Shown: positions 37,646-46,712 of the stretch, piece after piece
Position numbering within the stretch: position 1 is the stretch's first letter
Layout: every line of letters starts with the position of its first letter
NCBI GenBank assembly: GCA_946184295.1
Contig: CAMHEZ010000010.1
Location: forward strand, 1-62,096
Direction of reading: 5' to 3'
From: an uncultured Clostridia bacterium
GTDB taxonomy: Bacteria; Bacillota; Clostridia; Oscillospirales; Acutalibacteraceae
Length of the DNA stretch: 62,096 bases
Translations under genes and position numbers: made by a program
The notes under the pieces: model-generated
The model's input: only the letters and a program-made list of their open reading frames with translations
Databases searched by the model: none
What the model was told of the DNA's origin: nothing

Positions 37646-38386
37646 TTGCAATACAACAATCACAATCTGCGGCATGAGCTGAAATACCGCATTTCCTACG
37701 CGCAATATTATGAGCTGCGCAGCCGTGCGCTTTGTTTCCTGCGTCACGACCCCCACGGCCGGGACGGGCAGTATTTTATCCGCAGTCTGTATCTCGACGA
37801 TATTTACCTCTCCAACTACAACCAGAAGAGCGACGGCTGGGAGCGGCGGCGGAAATATCGCATTCGCATCTATGACCTGAGCCGGGACGTGATTAAATTT
37901 GAAATCAAGGACAAATACGGCAAATTCATCTCGAAGGTGTCGTCACGCGTCACCGAAGAACAGTGTCGGCAGATTCTCAAAGGTGATTTTGGCTTTGCGG
38001 GCGAGATGATCCGCACCAATGCCGACGGCGGCCGGGAAAAGGCCCTGCGCATCGGCTATATCGACTGTGCCTGCAAGATTCTGCGTCCGCAGGTGGTGGT
38101 GGATTACACCCGCGAGGTTTTCATCTGCGACGAGGGCAATGTCCGTATGACGTTCGACATGGAGCTGCGCGCCGGTCAGGGGACGGGGGACATGTTCGAC
38201 CCGCACCTGCCCACTGTGTCGGCTTACGAGCCGGGGCAGATGATTTTAGAGGTCAAGTATGACGATTATCTGCCGGAATACATCAGGAAAATGCTGCGTT
38301 CACTGAGCCTGTGGCAGTCCGCCCAATCGAAATATGCCATGTGCTGCCTGGCGCAGTCCAATTGCTTAGGAAAGGTCGTATATTAG
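37646..38386 (+). CDS. VTC-domain polyphosphate polymerase-like protein (pair 1)
   Basis: 246 residues, a complete VTC domain. The tunnel-lining charged strands are visible: RHELKYRIS, FIRSLYLDD, RRRKYRIRIY, FEIKDKYGKFISK and ILEVKYDDYLPEYIR. In yeast the VTC catalytic domain makes polyphosphate from ATP; bacterial stand-alone domains are called polyphosphate polymerase domain proteins but are little tested. TTG start at 37646 behind AGGCAGGTGAC. One base separates its stop from the DUF4956 gene. Confidence 0.88.
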   Translation: MQYNNHNLRHELKYRISYAQYYELRSRALCFLRHDPHGRDGQYFIRSLYLDDIYLSNYNQKSDGWERRRKYRIRIYDLSRDVIKFEIKDKYGKFISKVSSRVTEEQCRQILKGDFGFAGEMIRTNADGGREKALRIGYIDCACKILRPQVVVDYTREVFICDEGNVRMTFDMELRAGQGTGDMFDPHLPTVSAYEPGQMILEVKYDDYLPEYIRKMLRSLSLWQSAQSKYAMCCLAQSNCLGKVVY

Positions 38387-38387
38387 T

Positions 38388-39053
38388 ATGTCCAATTTTG
38401 GCGATGTTTTTAAGAATAAGTTTTTATCACAGTTTGCCGTTACTTCGCCCATCGAATATGTGCTGGCGCTGCTGTTTGCCATTGCGGTGGGACTCATCAT
38501 TTATTTCGTCTACAAAAAGGCGTATAACGGCGTGGCGTACAGCCGCAACTTCAACATGACGCTCATTCTGATGACGCTCATGACCACGATTATTATCTTT
38601 ACGATTACCGCCAATCCCGTGCTGTCGCTGGGCATGGTGGGCGCGCTGTCGATTGTGCGCTTCCGCACGGTGGTCAAGGATCCGGTGGACTTGATGTATC
38701 TCTTCTGGGCGATTTCGATGGGCATCATCATCGGCGCTAAGCAGTACGTTTTCGCGCTGATCTGCGCGGCCATTGTCTCGGCCTTCTGTCTGATTATGTC
38801 CAAGCTCAAGGATAAGGATCAGCTGTATCTCGCGATTATCCGCTACGACCTGTCCGCAGCCGACGCGGTGGATAAGGCGATTGCCGATGTCAAGGGCAAG
38901 GTGCGCAACCGCACGGCGAGCAAGAGCGGCATTGAAACCATCATCGAAGTCAAGAGTAACGCCATCGACGACCGTTTTGTCGAGACTGTCTCGGCGCTGG
39001 AAGGCGTAGAAAGTGCTGTGCTGGTTAACTATAACGGTGAGTACGCCGAATAA
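38388..39053 (+). CDS. DUF4956 membrane protein (pair 1)
   Basis: 221 residues. Three or four membrane segments (about 25-140) with the family core SLGMVGALSIVRFRTVVKDP, then a cytosolic ferredoxin-like C-terminal domain. DUF4956 is regularly coupled to VTC genes, which suggests a membrane partner for polyphosphate synthesis or movement (inference). ATG 38388 overlaps the end of the VTC gene context closely. Confidence 0.88.
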   Translation: MSNFGDVFKNKFLSQFAVTSPIEYVLALLFAIAVGLIIYFVYKKAYNGVAYSRNFNMTLILMTLMTTIIIFTITANPVLSLGMVGALSIVRFRTVVKDPVDLMYLFWAISMGIIIGAKQYVFALICAAIVSAFCLIMSKLKDKDQLYLAIIRYDLSAADAVDKAIADVKGKVRNRTASKSGIETIIEVKSNAIDDRFVETVSALEGVESAVLVNYNGEYAE

Positions 39054-39225
39054 TTAAGCGAAGCGCGGGGTGCAGGGGGCAAGCTCCCTGCCGGGTCAAG
39101 GGCAGCGCCCTTGCGGGGGCAAGCTTTCGCTAGCGAAAGCTAGGGCACTCGCCCCACGAGGCAAGCGGAGCTTGCCGAGCAAAACGCGCCAAGACCAATA
39201 ACGCGCTCAGGCGAATTAAAACCAG
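39053..39225 (+). repeat. Mosaic intergenic repeat, copy 10 (forward)
   Basis: Starts at the DUF4956 stop (TTAAGCGAAGCGCGG). Modules GGGGGCAAGCTCCCTGCC, CAAGGGCAGCGCCCTTG, the perfect palindrome at 39122-39141, GGCAAGCGGAGCTTGCC; ends CAGGCGAATT. Confidence 0.85.
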
Positions 39226-39264
39226 CCTGTCGGTTTCATCAAACCGGCAGGCTGGCTGTTTTTA
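39217..39264. terminator. Terminator between DUF4956 and DUF1292 genes
   Basis: AACCAGCCTGTCGGTTT paired with AAACCGGCAGGCTGG, then CTGTTTTT; A-run on the left side for the opposite strand. Confidence 0.8.
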
Positions 39265-39267
39265 TGA

Positions 39268-39573
39268 TTAGCCAAAATTGTAATAATCCTTGTTTCGCTC
39301 CTTGAAGAGCTCAAAGACAGCTTCCGCGACGCTTTCGTCCTCTACGGCGATAAAGGTGTCGTCACCCTCGTCGTCCTCGGCCAGTGTTTCCAGCTGGAGA
39401 ATGACCACTTCGTCGTCGTCCTCGTCGGTGGAGATCAGCACCACATATTCGTTGCCCTGATACTCCACGGTGTCGAGATACTCAAACGCCATCTCGTTGC
39501 CCTCGTCGTCGCTGAGATACACCAGATTGTCCATCTCTTCTTCGTCAAAGATATCCATATTTTCTTCGCTCAT
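39268..39573 (-). CDS. DUF1292 family protein
   Basis: 101 residues, strongly acidic. Pattern matches DUF1292: NLVYLSDDEGNEMAFEYLDTVEYQGNEYVVLIS...EVVILQLE. Common in Firmicutes near alaS/ruvX and similar; function unknown. ATG 39573 follows AAAGGTTGG. Own promoter. Confidence 0.85.
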   Translation of the reverse strand: MSEENMDIFDEEEMDNLVYLSDDEGNEMAFEYLDTVEYQGNEYVVLISTDEDDDEVVILQLETLAEDDEGDDTFIAVEDESVAEAVFELFKERNKDYYNFG

Positions 39574-39616
39574 TTGTTTCAGCCAACCTTTCGGCGCAGT
39601 CTGCGCTGTAAAAGTA

Positions 39617-39645
39617 CAGTCCGGAAGCACAGTGCCTCCGGACTG
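39617..39645 (-). other. Leader hairpin of the DUF1292 gene
   Basis: CAGTCCGGA (39617-39625) pairs with TCCGGACTG (39637-39645) in the 5' untranslated region, followed on the minus strand by TACTTTTAC. Possible weak attenuator. Confidence 0.45.
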
Positions 39646-39671
39646 CCTTGGCAATATCTATGCCGTTATCT

Positions 39672-39701
39672 ATTCTAGCATATCCGATGTTGTGTTGTCA
39701 A
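39672..39701 (-). promoter_or_regulatory. Promoter of the DUF1292 gene
   Basis: Minus strand TTGACA (39701-39696), 18-base spacer, TAGAAT (39677-39672). Confidence 0.75.
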
Positions 39702-39727
39702 CACCAAAATGGGGGATTGCAGGGGAT

Positions 39728-39902
39728 TCGCCGGGGCGCGTTGCATATCCCGGTGCGTCCTGCTCGCAGGCCTTCGGCCATGCTCCCGGGGCGAGTGCCC
39801 TAGCTTTCGCTAGCGAAAGCTTGCCCCCGGCAGGGCGCTGCTCTGCACCCGCCAGGAGGTGCCCGCACCCCCTGGACTCCCGCGCTCGCATGCGCTCGCT
39901 TT
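39728..39902 (-). repeat. Mosaic intergenic repeat, copy 11 (reverse)
   Basis: At the 3' end of putP. Tail GATTCGCCGGGGCG, GCAGGCCTTCGGCC, perfect palindrome at 39802-39821, CAGGGCGCTGCTCTG, GGTGCCCGCACC, end CGCTCGCATGCGCTCGC. Confidence 0.85.
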
Positions 39903-41406
39903 ATTCTGCTGTGACGCTGCTCTCTATGGGGAGTTTGGCCTGCTCGAAGGCGTCCAGCACTTCCTGCGAGGGCTTCTTACTGAGCAGCGAGACGATGACC
40001 GCCGCCAGCAGACCGCAGAGGAATCCGGGGACGATTTCGTAAATACCGGTGCTGCCGCTGAGCAGGAAGTACCATGTCATATCCACGACGAAGCCGGTGA
40101 CGATACCGGCGACCGCGCCCGGATAGGTGAAGCGCTTCCAGTAGAGCGCCAGCAGAATCGCCGGGCCGAATGCCGCGCCGAATGCGCCCCACGCGCATTC
40201 CACCAGCGCCATGATGCCCTTGCAGCTCGGACTGCTGGCGATGACGAAGGCGACAATCGCGATGATGACCACGACGATACGGCCCGCCCACATCATTTCC
40301 TTATTGGAGGCGTCCTTGCGGATGACCGATTTATAAACGTCGGACGAGAAGGCGGACGAAGATGCCAGCAGCTGGGAATCCGCCGTGCTCATGGCCGCCG
40401 CGATGATGGCGGACAGCAGGATACCTGCGAGGAAGGCGGGGAAGAAGCGTCTGACCATCGTGACGAAGACCAGACTCTGGCTGTCGGCGAGGCTGTCGCC
40501 GAAGAGCTTGCGGCCGAGCAGACCGACAACGGCGGACATGATGAGAATGACAGTTGTCCAGCAGCTGCCCACGATCTGAGAACGCTTCATATCCTTCTCG
40601 GAACGAATCGCGATGTAACGCACGATGATGTGCGGCATACCGAAGTAGCCCAGACCCCAGCCGAGGCCGGTGATGATGTCGGCAATGCTCGCCCAGTCAA
40701 ACGAGCCGCTGGAGAGAATATTGTAGTAATGTTCCGGCAGAACCGCGCTGCCTTCCGGGACGAAATGCCCCGCATTGAGCGCGAATACCGCGATAATGGG
40801 GCAGAGCATGAGCGCCGCGAGCATGAGCAGCCCCTGGAAAAAGTCGGTCCAGCAGACGGCGTTGAAGCCGCCGAGGAAGGTGTAAAGCACGATGATGGCG
40901 GTTGCCACGATCATGGCAATCTTCGGGTCGGCGCCGAGCACCGTCTTGAAGAGGTCGCCGCAGGCGACGATGCTGGAGGCGGAGTAGATGCAGTACACCA
41001 CCACAAACACGACAGCGCAGATGATTTGCAGCGCCTTGTGCTGGCTTTGGAAGCGGTTGGTGAGGAACTGGGGAATCGTGATGGAGTCATTTGCCACGAT
41101 GGAGTAGCGGCGCAGACGCGGCGCGACGAAAATCCACGCGGCAATGGTGCCGAGCATCAGACCTACGGCAATCCAGACCTTGCCCACACCGTAGAGATAG
41201 ATGGAGCCGGGCAGACCCATCAGCACCCACGCGCTCATGTCCGACGCGCCGGCGCTGAGGGCGGCCACCAGACCGCTCATGTTTCTTCCGCCGAGGAAGT
41301 ACTCTTTTTCGCTTTCGCTCTTCTTTGACTTGACAAAGAAGAAGATACCCACGCCGATGACCAGTATGAAGTAGATGATAATCGCGCTGAGTTCTACATA
41401 ATTCAA
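39901..41406 (-). CDS. putP: Sodium/proline symporter (SSS family)
   Basis: 501 residues, about 13 membrane segments. Takes up proline with sodium. Seen: EYFLGGRNMSGLVAALSAGASDMSAWVLMGLPG near the N terminus (sodium/substrate site), WTDFFQGLLMLAALMLCPI, GLGYFGMPHIIVRYIAIRS and AAAMSTADSQLLASSSAFSSDVYK, all PutP-type. TTG 41406 is chosen because AAAGGA sits nine bases upstream. Last residues AKLPIESSVTAE are just before the repeat. Confidence 0.92.
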   Translation of the reverse strand: MNYVELSAIIIYFILVIGVGIFFFVKSKKSESEKEYFLGGRNMSGLVAALSAGASDMSAWVLMGLPGSIYLYGVGKVWIAVGLMLGTIAAWIFVAPRLRRYSIVANDSITIPQFLTNRFQSQHKALQIICAVVFVVVYCIYSASSIVACGDLFKTVLGADPKIAMIVATAIIVLYTFLGGFNAVCWTDFFQGLLMLAALMLCPIIAVFALNAGHFVPEGSAVLPEHYYNILSSGSFDWASIADIITGLGWGLGYFGMPHIIVRYIAIRSEKDMKRSQIVGSCWTTVILIMSAVVGLLGRKLFGDSLADSQSLVFVTMVRRFFPAFLAGILLSAIIAAAMSTADSQLLASSSAFSSDVYKSVIRKDASNKEMMWAGRIVVVIIAIVAFVIASSPSCKGIMALVECAWGAFGAAFGPAILLALYWKRFTYPGAVAGIVTGFVVDMTWYFLLSGSTGIYEIVPGFLCGLLAAVIVSLLSKKPSQEVLDAFEQAKLPIESSVTAE

Positions 41407-41497
41407 ATGAATCAATCCTTTCTTTTTTGCCCTGACGGGGCAAATCAAATTCCGCCCACAGCGATGGTTTAACGCAGTAAACGGTTGAATCTCTACT

Positions 41498-41526
41498 ATT
41501 ATATTAGAACCGCGGCGACTTGTCAA
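41498..41526 (-). promoter_or_regulatory. Promoter of putP
   Basis: Minus strand TTGACA (41526-41521), 17-base spacer, TATAAT (41503-41498). Confidence 0.85.
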
Positions 41527-41558
41527 TATCTTTTGGCAGATTTTGTGAATCCAATCTT

Positions 41559-42914
41559 TCACGCCCCGTCAGGCGGCAGTGTCGTGATGAAATGAATGAT
41601 AAAGGGAATGCTGATGAGCGCGGTGAGGAAATCGGCTGTCGGCTGCGCCCAGATGATGCCGCTCACGCCGAACAGACGGGGCAGCAGCAGAATCAGCGGA
41701 ATGAAGCAGACCCCGCTTCGCAGACTCGCAAGAACGGTGGCGCTGTTGCTGCGGCCGACGCTCTGGTGCAGCATATTGGTACACTGATACATCACAAACA
41801 CGTACGAGGCCAGACACTGCGCCCGCAGCGCCGGTACGCCGATGGCGATGACGGCGGGGTCGTCGCGGAACGCGGCAACGATAGGGCCGGCCGCCAGCAG
41901 GCAGACCGTGGCGAGTACCGCGCAGACCGCTGTGCCGTATGCCATGGTGAAGAGATACGCCCGGCGCACGCGGGAATACCGTTTCGCGCCGTAATTGAAG
42001 CTGCTCACCGGCTGGAGGCCTTGACCGATGCCGATGCCCACCGCGAAGGTGAGGAAGCTCACGCGCCCCACAATGCTCATCGCGGCGACAGCGGCGTCTC
42101 CGTAGACCGCGGCCGCGTTGTTGAGCAGCATGGCGGCGATGCTGTTGAGCCCCTGCCGCAGCAGACTGGGCAGACCTGTGCGGAAAATTTTCAGATAGTC
42201 GTGTATGTTCTTGGAAAGGTACTTGATGTGAAATTCACTCTGCGTCTTGCCCAGCAGAAAGACGCTCAGCAGCAGCCCCGCGCTCACCGTCTGCGACAGA
42301 GCCGTCGCCAGTCCGGCGCCGGTTACGCCCAGCTTCAGACCGAAAATGAAGAGCGGGTCGAGCGCGATGTTGAGTACGCCGCCGAAGGTCAGACCGACCA
42401 TCGCGAACGCCGCCCGGCCCTCGTAGCGCAGAATGTTGTTCATGACGCAGCTCGTCACCATCATCGGCGCGGCCGCGAGAATGAATATGGCATAGCTCTT
42501 GGCGTAGGGCAGAATGGTGGGAGTGCTGCCGAGCAGGTACATCAGCGGCTCGAGGCACACCAGCCCGAGCAGTCCGATGGTCACGCCCAGCCCCAGCGCC
42601 GTGAAAAAGGCGGTGGAGGCCAGCCGATTGGCGGCGGCAATGTCCTTTGCCCCCAGCTTCATGCTGATGAGACTGCCGGAACCGTGTCCCATCATAAAGC
42701 CTATCGCTTGCAAAATGGACATGAGCGCGAAGACAATGCCAACCGCCCCGCTCGCGCTGGTGCCGATGCTGCTCACAAAATACGTGTCCGCCAGATTGTA
42801 GATATTCGTCACCAGCATACTGATGACGGTCGGCACCGACATCTGAAACACCAGCTTTTCCACCGGCGTTTCGGTCAGTTTGCGGTATTGTGCGTTATCA
42901 GAGGAATGTGGCAT
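41559..42914 (-). CDS. MATE-family efflux transporter
   Basis: 451 residues, 12 membrane segments in two homologous halves. N-terminal signature LVFQMSVPTVISMLVTNIYNLADTYFVS and GHGSGSLISMKLGAKD; second half has GIGQGLQPVSSFNYGAKR. Exports drugs or metabolites with sodium or proton exchange; substrate unknown. ATG 42914 follows AAGAAGG. Its 3' end lies just beyond the putP promoter, so it is probably separate from putP. Confidence 0.92.
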   Translation of the reverse strand: MPHSSDNAQYRKLTETPVEKLVFQMSVPTVISMLVTNIYNLADTYFVSSIGTSASGAVGIVFALMSILQAIGFMMGHGSGSLISMKLGAKDIAAANRLASTAFFTALGLGVTIGLLGLVCLEPLMYLLGSTPTILPYAKSYAIFILAAAPMMVTSCVMNNILRYEGRAAFAMVGLTFGGVLNIALDPLFIFGLKLGVTGAGLATALSQTVSAGLLLSVFLLGKTQSEFHIKYLSKNIHDYLKIFRTGLPSLLRQGLNSIAAMLLNNAAAVYGDAAVAAMSIVGRVSFLTFAVGIGIGQGLQPVSSFNYGAKRYSRVRRAYLFTMAYGTAVCAVLATVCLLAAGPIVAAFRDDPAVIAIGVPALRAQCLASYVFVMYQCTNMLHQSVGRSNSATVLASLRSGVCFIPLILLLPRLFGVSGIIWAQPTADFLTALISIPFIIHFITTLPPDGA

Positions 42915-42956
42915 GGTGGATATAACCTTCTTTGCTGTGTGAATTGGCGCCTGTTC

Positions 42957-43135
42957 CGGATTCGCCGGACTGCATGGATTGTCCGGGTGCGTTTTGCTCG
43001 CTCAGCCTGCGGCTTCGCTCGTGTGGGCGCTGCCCCCACGCCCCCGCAAGGGCTCTGCCCTTGACCAGCTTTCGCTAGCGAAAGCGTGGACCAGTCCCCC
43101 TGCACTCCCGCGCTCCGCTTAATTGCGCTTCGCTT
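42957..43135 (-). repeat. Mosaic intergenic repeat, copy 12 (reverse)
   Basis: Tail GGATTCGCCGGACTG, GGGCGCTGCCCCC, CAAGGGCTCTGCCCTTG, palindrome variant at 43067-43086, then CGCGCTCCGCTTAATTGCGC. Its end encodes the last five residues and stop of the next gene. Confidence 0.85.
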
Positions 43136-44339
43136 TTTCTTCTTTTTTTCTACTGAGTCGGTCGTAGAGTATGACCAACTTGTCGGGTATCGCGGCGCGC
43201 AGCAGTGCGGTCACGGCGTTCCAGATGCCGGGGGAGCCGAATTTTTCCGCCGCCTTGCCAAAGCCGTGGCGGTAGATATCGGTCAGCAGCTTGGCGCGGT
43301 GGGGATTTTCGCGTGTCGGAGCGGTCAGCGCGGGATTGCTTAGTGCGCGTTCCCGGTCGGATTCCTCACAGATGACCGCCCCCGCAATCTGCGCGAACAG
43401 CCCCGCGCCTTTTGGAGACGAAACGATTACCAGTGAGGCGCCGTTGTCATAGGGAAAACCCGGGTGAGCGCGGCGGATATTTTCAAAGCGTCCGAGCGAG
43501 AGATCGCCCACCCGCTGCGTGGAAGCATAGCGGCAGACCCCGCAGGAACGGCGGTTGCTGTAGCCCTGTGCGCTCATGGCGCAGAGCGTGTCCCATTCGG
43601 CGGGCAGTGAGAGCAGATAGCGGAACCGTCCCCGCCGGTAGAGCAGCCGCAGGCCGCGGCTGTGACCGAACGCGGGCTTGTTCTCAAAGCGGATCTCCCG
43701 TATCGTGCCCCGCACGCGGTGTTCCAGCCAGTTGACATAACGGTGAAAAATGCCCTCGGACGTTACGCCGCCGCACAGCACGTCCGCCAGAATCAGATTG
43801 GGGTAATCCCGCCCCAGAAAGCGTCGCAGACCGTCGCATTGACAGGGCGTGCCGCAGAACAGCACGGTCAGGCCGCGTTCCGCGTCGTCCCTGACGGATG
43901 TATAGATACCGCTTGTGTCGCTCTGCACCGGCTTGTATCCCCGCAGCTGCTCCAGCAGTTCGGCGTGGTCACTGTCAACGCGGATATGCGCCGGGTGACG
44001 GTATGCGTCAAAGGCCACGCCGTACACCACGCCGCCTTCCGCCAGTACCGCTTTGGCGAGCAACCCGAAAATGCCGCCCGCGTGGGAATGCAGCAGCTCG
44101 CGCTTTTCCCGCGCCTTGGCGGCGTAGTATTTCGTGGCAAATCCGGCGCTTTCGGGGGCAGACAGCGGCTTGTCCAGCGGACAGACCTCCACACAGCGGC
44201 CGCAGAGCGTGCAAAGCTCGTTGTCCACCGCGGGATAAATAAATTTGTATTTATCTCTTCTTGTAACGACAGCAAGCTGCGGACATGCTTCTACGCATGA
44301 CCCGCAGCCTGTGCAGTGCTTATGATCGATTCTAAGCAA
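43119..44339 (-). CDS. F420-hydrogenase/dehydrogenase beta-like ferredoxin protein
   Basis: 406 residues. Two [4Fe-4S] ferredoxin motifs at the N terminus (Cys9, 12, 15, 19 and Cys43, 46, 49, 53), then FrhB N- and C-terminal-like domains with CGTPCQCDGLRRFL and CGVCRYASTQRVGDLSLG cysteine motifs. Such proteins pass electrons through flavin/Fe-S and often sit in polysaccharide or coenzyme gene clusters; here it stands alone. TTG start at 44339 with GGAG ten bases upstream. The C terminus (KAKRN) is encoded by the mosaic repeat. Confidence 0.82.
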   Translation of the reverse strand: MLRIDHKHCTGCGSCVEACPQLAVVTRRDKYKFIYPAVDNELCTLCGRCVEVCPLDKPLSAPESAGFATKYYAAKAREKRELLHSHAGGIFGLLAKAVLAEGGVVYGVAFDAYRHPAHIRVDSDHAELLEQLRGYKPVQSDTSGIYTSVRDDAERGLTVLFCGTPCQCDGLRRFLGRDYPNLILADVLCGGVTSEGIFHRYVNWLEHRVRGTIREIRFENKPAFGHSRGLRLLYRRGRFRYLLSLPAEWDTLCAMSAQGYSNRRSCGVCRYASTQRVGDLSLGRFENIRRAHPGFPYDNGASLVIVSSPKGAGLFAQIAGAVICEESDRERALSNPALTAPTRENPHRAKLLTDIYRHGFGKAAEKFGSPGIWNAVTALLRAAIPDKLVILYDRLSRKKEEKAKRN

Positions 44340-44394
44340 ACGAAATCAGCTCCGAATGAATGAGAAATGTGCCGGTTGAAGAGGCTGGTCGTGA

Positions 44395-46170
44395 TTAATA
44401 GGGACGGAGCATCAGCGTGCCTACCGTGCCGACAGAAACTGTCACGGATTGCGGGGCGGCATTGCTGCCGGACGCGGCGTCTGCGGCCGCGTCGGTCTTT
44501 TCGGTGCCGCCGCTCTTGCCTTCCTGCTCGGCCTTCTTGGCTGCTTCCTCGGCTTCTTTGGCTTCCTTGGCGGCCTTCTCGGCGGCCTCAATCTGCTGCT
44601 CGATGATCTCGTTCTCGTTGACGACGTATTCCGGACAGTTTTGCAGCTCTATCTTCAGGATTTTGCCGTTGAGATTGCTCAGATAGACGTCAATGTGCTT
44701 TCTGTTTTTGCCCAGCAGGTCCGCGTTCGGGTCCTTGATATCCGTGATGGAGACCGGCAGGGTAATGGAAGGCACGTCGTCGGGCATGATATAAGAATAC
44801 ACGGTGTATTCCTCATCAACCGTCTTGACAATGGAGCAGCCTTCCTCTTCAGTCAGTTCATAGGTTTCCTTCGTGCCGACCGCGACGTCGGGTGCGGCGG
44901 TTTTTGATGTGTCGTCTGCGGCTGTGTCGGAGGCCTGTTCGTCTTCCTCCACATAGCCCGAAAGCTGCTTGTATTCACTGCCGAATGCCGTGACAAGCTG
45001 ACTGTACTCCGAGCCGAGCGTCACGCCCTTGGGCATGAGAATCTTGACGTTGGGACCCACCACGCTGGCCGACAGGCTTACCGCGAAGCAGTTGACGGGG
45101 GGCTGGGCGCGTTTCATGTCGTAGTTGTGCACCAGAATGGTCATGGCGAGATTGCCCTTGCGCATGACAATGCCGTCCACGGTGGTGCCCACGGGAATGC
45201 GCTGTGCCGCGCCGCGCACGAAGGACCAGCCGTCGTCCACCAGTACCTTGACCGGCATAGGCAGCGTGTAGAGGTTGTTTTCATATTTAAAGGCGAAATC
45301 GCTGAAGCTCTTGCCCAGCAGGCTGGGACCTTTATACAGACGCACGATGGAGGGTCTGGTCTTGACGTCCTTGGAGTAATCGTAATAGTCCTCCACTTCG
45401 TCCTGATTTTCAATGGTCATGCGCACCACCGCGTCATCTTCTTTGTCGTATTCCCCCAGCTCAAACGATACGGTGGAATGCTCGGAAACCGAGTAGTAAA
45501 GGGTGCGGGTAAGATCGTCGGATTCTTCGTCGTAGTCGTCGATGAAGGCGATGTCGTTGATAGCGGCGAGTTCGCCGGTGGATTCGACAAGATCCTTGAC
45601 ATACGAGGGCTTGCCGTAGGTGGTGACCACCTTCTCATAGGTATCGCCCAGCGTGATTTCGTCGTCCAGCGTGAGGTCGGGCAGATCGTCGCTGCCGACT
45701 TCCGCCATCACACCTACCACCAGGCATTCCTCCAGCTTGCGGGAAGCGGTGCCGTCATTGTAAAATTTCAGCGCGATATATTCGGATTCCCTGTCGATGG
45801 GCACATAGTCGGAATATTCGCCCGGCTCCATCACGGTGCCAAGGTCGTACACCTTGCCATCGTCTTCGGTATTGGCGGCCGGAGCGGCGGGCGCGGTCAG
45901 GTCGCTGGCGCCGGTGTCCTCAGCCGTTTCATCAGCTTCGCCGCCCAGCTTCCAGCCTCTGGACGAGAGCACGCTGTAGCGCATGGGCAGCTCGTACTCC
46001 ACGTCGCTGAGTTTGAAAGTAAAGCCGTAGATGGAAAGCTCATCGCCTGTTACGACATCTTCCTCGCCTTCGAACAAATCCTCCGGGAAAATGCTGTCCG
46101 GCATATAGCACGACGCGAGGCCGCCGACCATGGCAGCCGCCAGCAGAAACGCCGAAATTTTCTTGAACAT
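44395..46170 (-). CDS. Large lipoprotein with two tandem homologous domains
   Basis: 591 residues. Signal peptide with lipobox LASC. Two similar halves: first with YGFTFKLSDVEYELPMRYSVL...GW, ECLVVG and LGDTYEKVVTTYGKPSYV; second with FAFKYENNLYTLPMPVKVLVDDGW, NCFAVSL and LGSEYSQLVTAFG. Acidic/Thr-rich linkers separate them. The tail holds an alanine/lysine/glutamate coiled coil (about 530-560) and ends SVGTVGTLMLRPY. No family recognised. ATG 46170 follows GAGGGGA. A TATAAT-like box lies at 46238-46233. Confidence 0.7.
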   Translation of the reverse strand: MFKKISAFLLAAAMVGGLASCYMPDSIFPEDLFEGEEDVVTGDELSIYGFTFKLSDVEYELPMRYSVLSSRGWKLGGEADETAEDTGASDLTAPAAPAANTEDDGKVYDLGTVMEPGEYSDYVPIDRESEYIALKFYNDGTASRKLEECLVVGVMAEVGSDDLPDLTLDDEITLGDTYEKVVTTYGKPSYVKDLVESTGELAAINDIAFIDDYDEESDDLTRTLYYSVSEHSTVSFELGEYDKEDDAVVRMTIENQDEVEDYYDYSKDVKTRPSIVRLYKGPSLLGKSFSDFAFKYENNLYTLPMPVKVLVDDGWSFVRGAAQRIPVGTTVDGIVMRKGNLAMTILVHNYDMKRAQPPVNCFAVSLSASVVGPNVKILMPKGVTLGSEYSQLVTAFGSEYKQLSGYVEEDEQASDTAADDTSKTAAPDVAVGTKETYELTEEEGCSIVKTVDEEYTVYSYIMPDDVPSITLPVSITDIKDPNADLLGKNRKHIDVYLSNLNGKILKIELQNCPEYVVNENEIIEQQIEAAEKAAKEAKEAEEAAKKAEQEGKSGGTEKTDAAADAASGSNAAPQSVTVSVGTVGTLMLRPY

Positions 46171-46712
46171 ATATAGATCCCCTCTCTGTCGGAACTTGCT
46201 TTTTCTTTGTACTTTTGCATACCGGTAAGCCAATTATACCATATGTTTTTGCAAATTTCTACTGTCATTAGAAATTTTATCAAAAAAATTTTCCACATGA
46301 GCAGTTGGAAACGGAAGACCCTCTCGCCCGTGTTCTTTTATAAAAAATTTCCACGATAGCATTAGCAGTCTGTCCTGTGTATTTTTTAAAATAAAACATA
46401 TATCTCCGACCCGGAACCAGCCTGCGCGGAGCCGGCGACGCGCTTCCATCACGCACCCCGATTTACCACAGACAGAACCCATCGCGCCAAGTACGCGGCT
46501 AATTCATTATTCATTATTCATTATTCTTTATTCTTTATTCTTTTCTTCTGCCCCTGCGCCGAGGTTCGATAACCGCGCGTCCGGTAAAAATGGTACAAAT
46601 CCGCACATCATCACCAAAGCCTCACCAAAAAACGCATAGAAACCTGAAAATCTTTTAAGTTCATTTATGTTATGCCGCTTATAATAAAACACGTCAAGGA
46701 GGTAAGCGAGAT
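46171..46712. other. 542-base intergenic region
   Basis: Divergent gap. AT-rich up to 46400, no mosaic repeat. A TATAAT at 46680-46685 with a weak -35 probably serves the second VTC gene. No RNA gene or riboswitch recognised. Confidence 0.5.
46502..46544 (+). repeat. Heptamer tandem repeat
   Basis: Three ATTCATT-type units followed by three ATTCTTT-type units. Length variation by slippage is likely. Confidence 0.8.
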
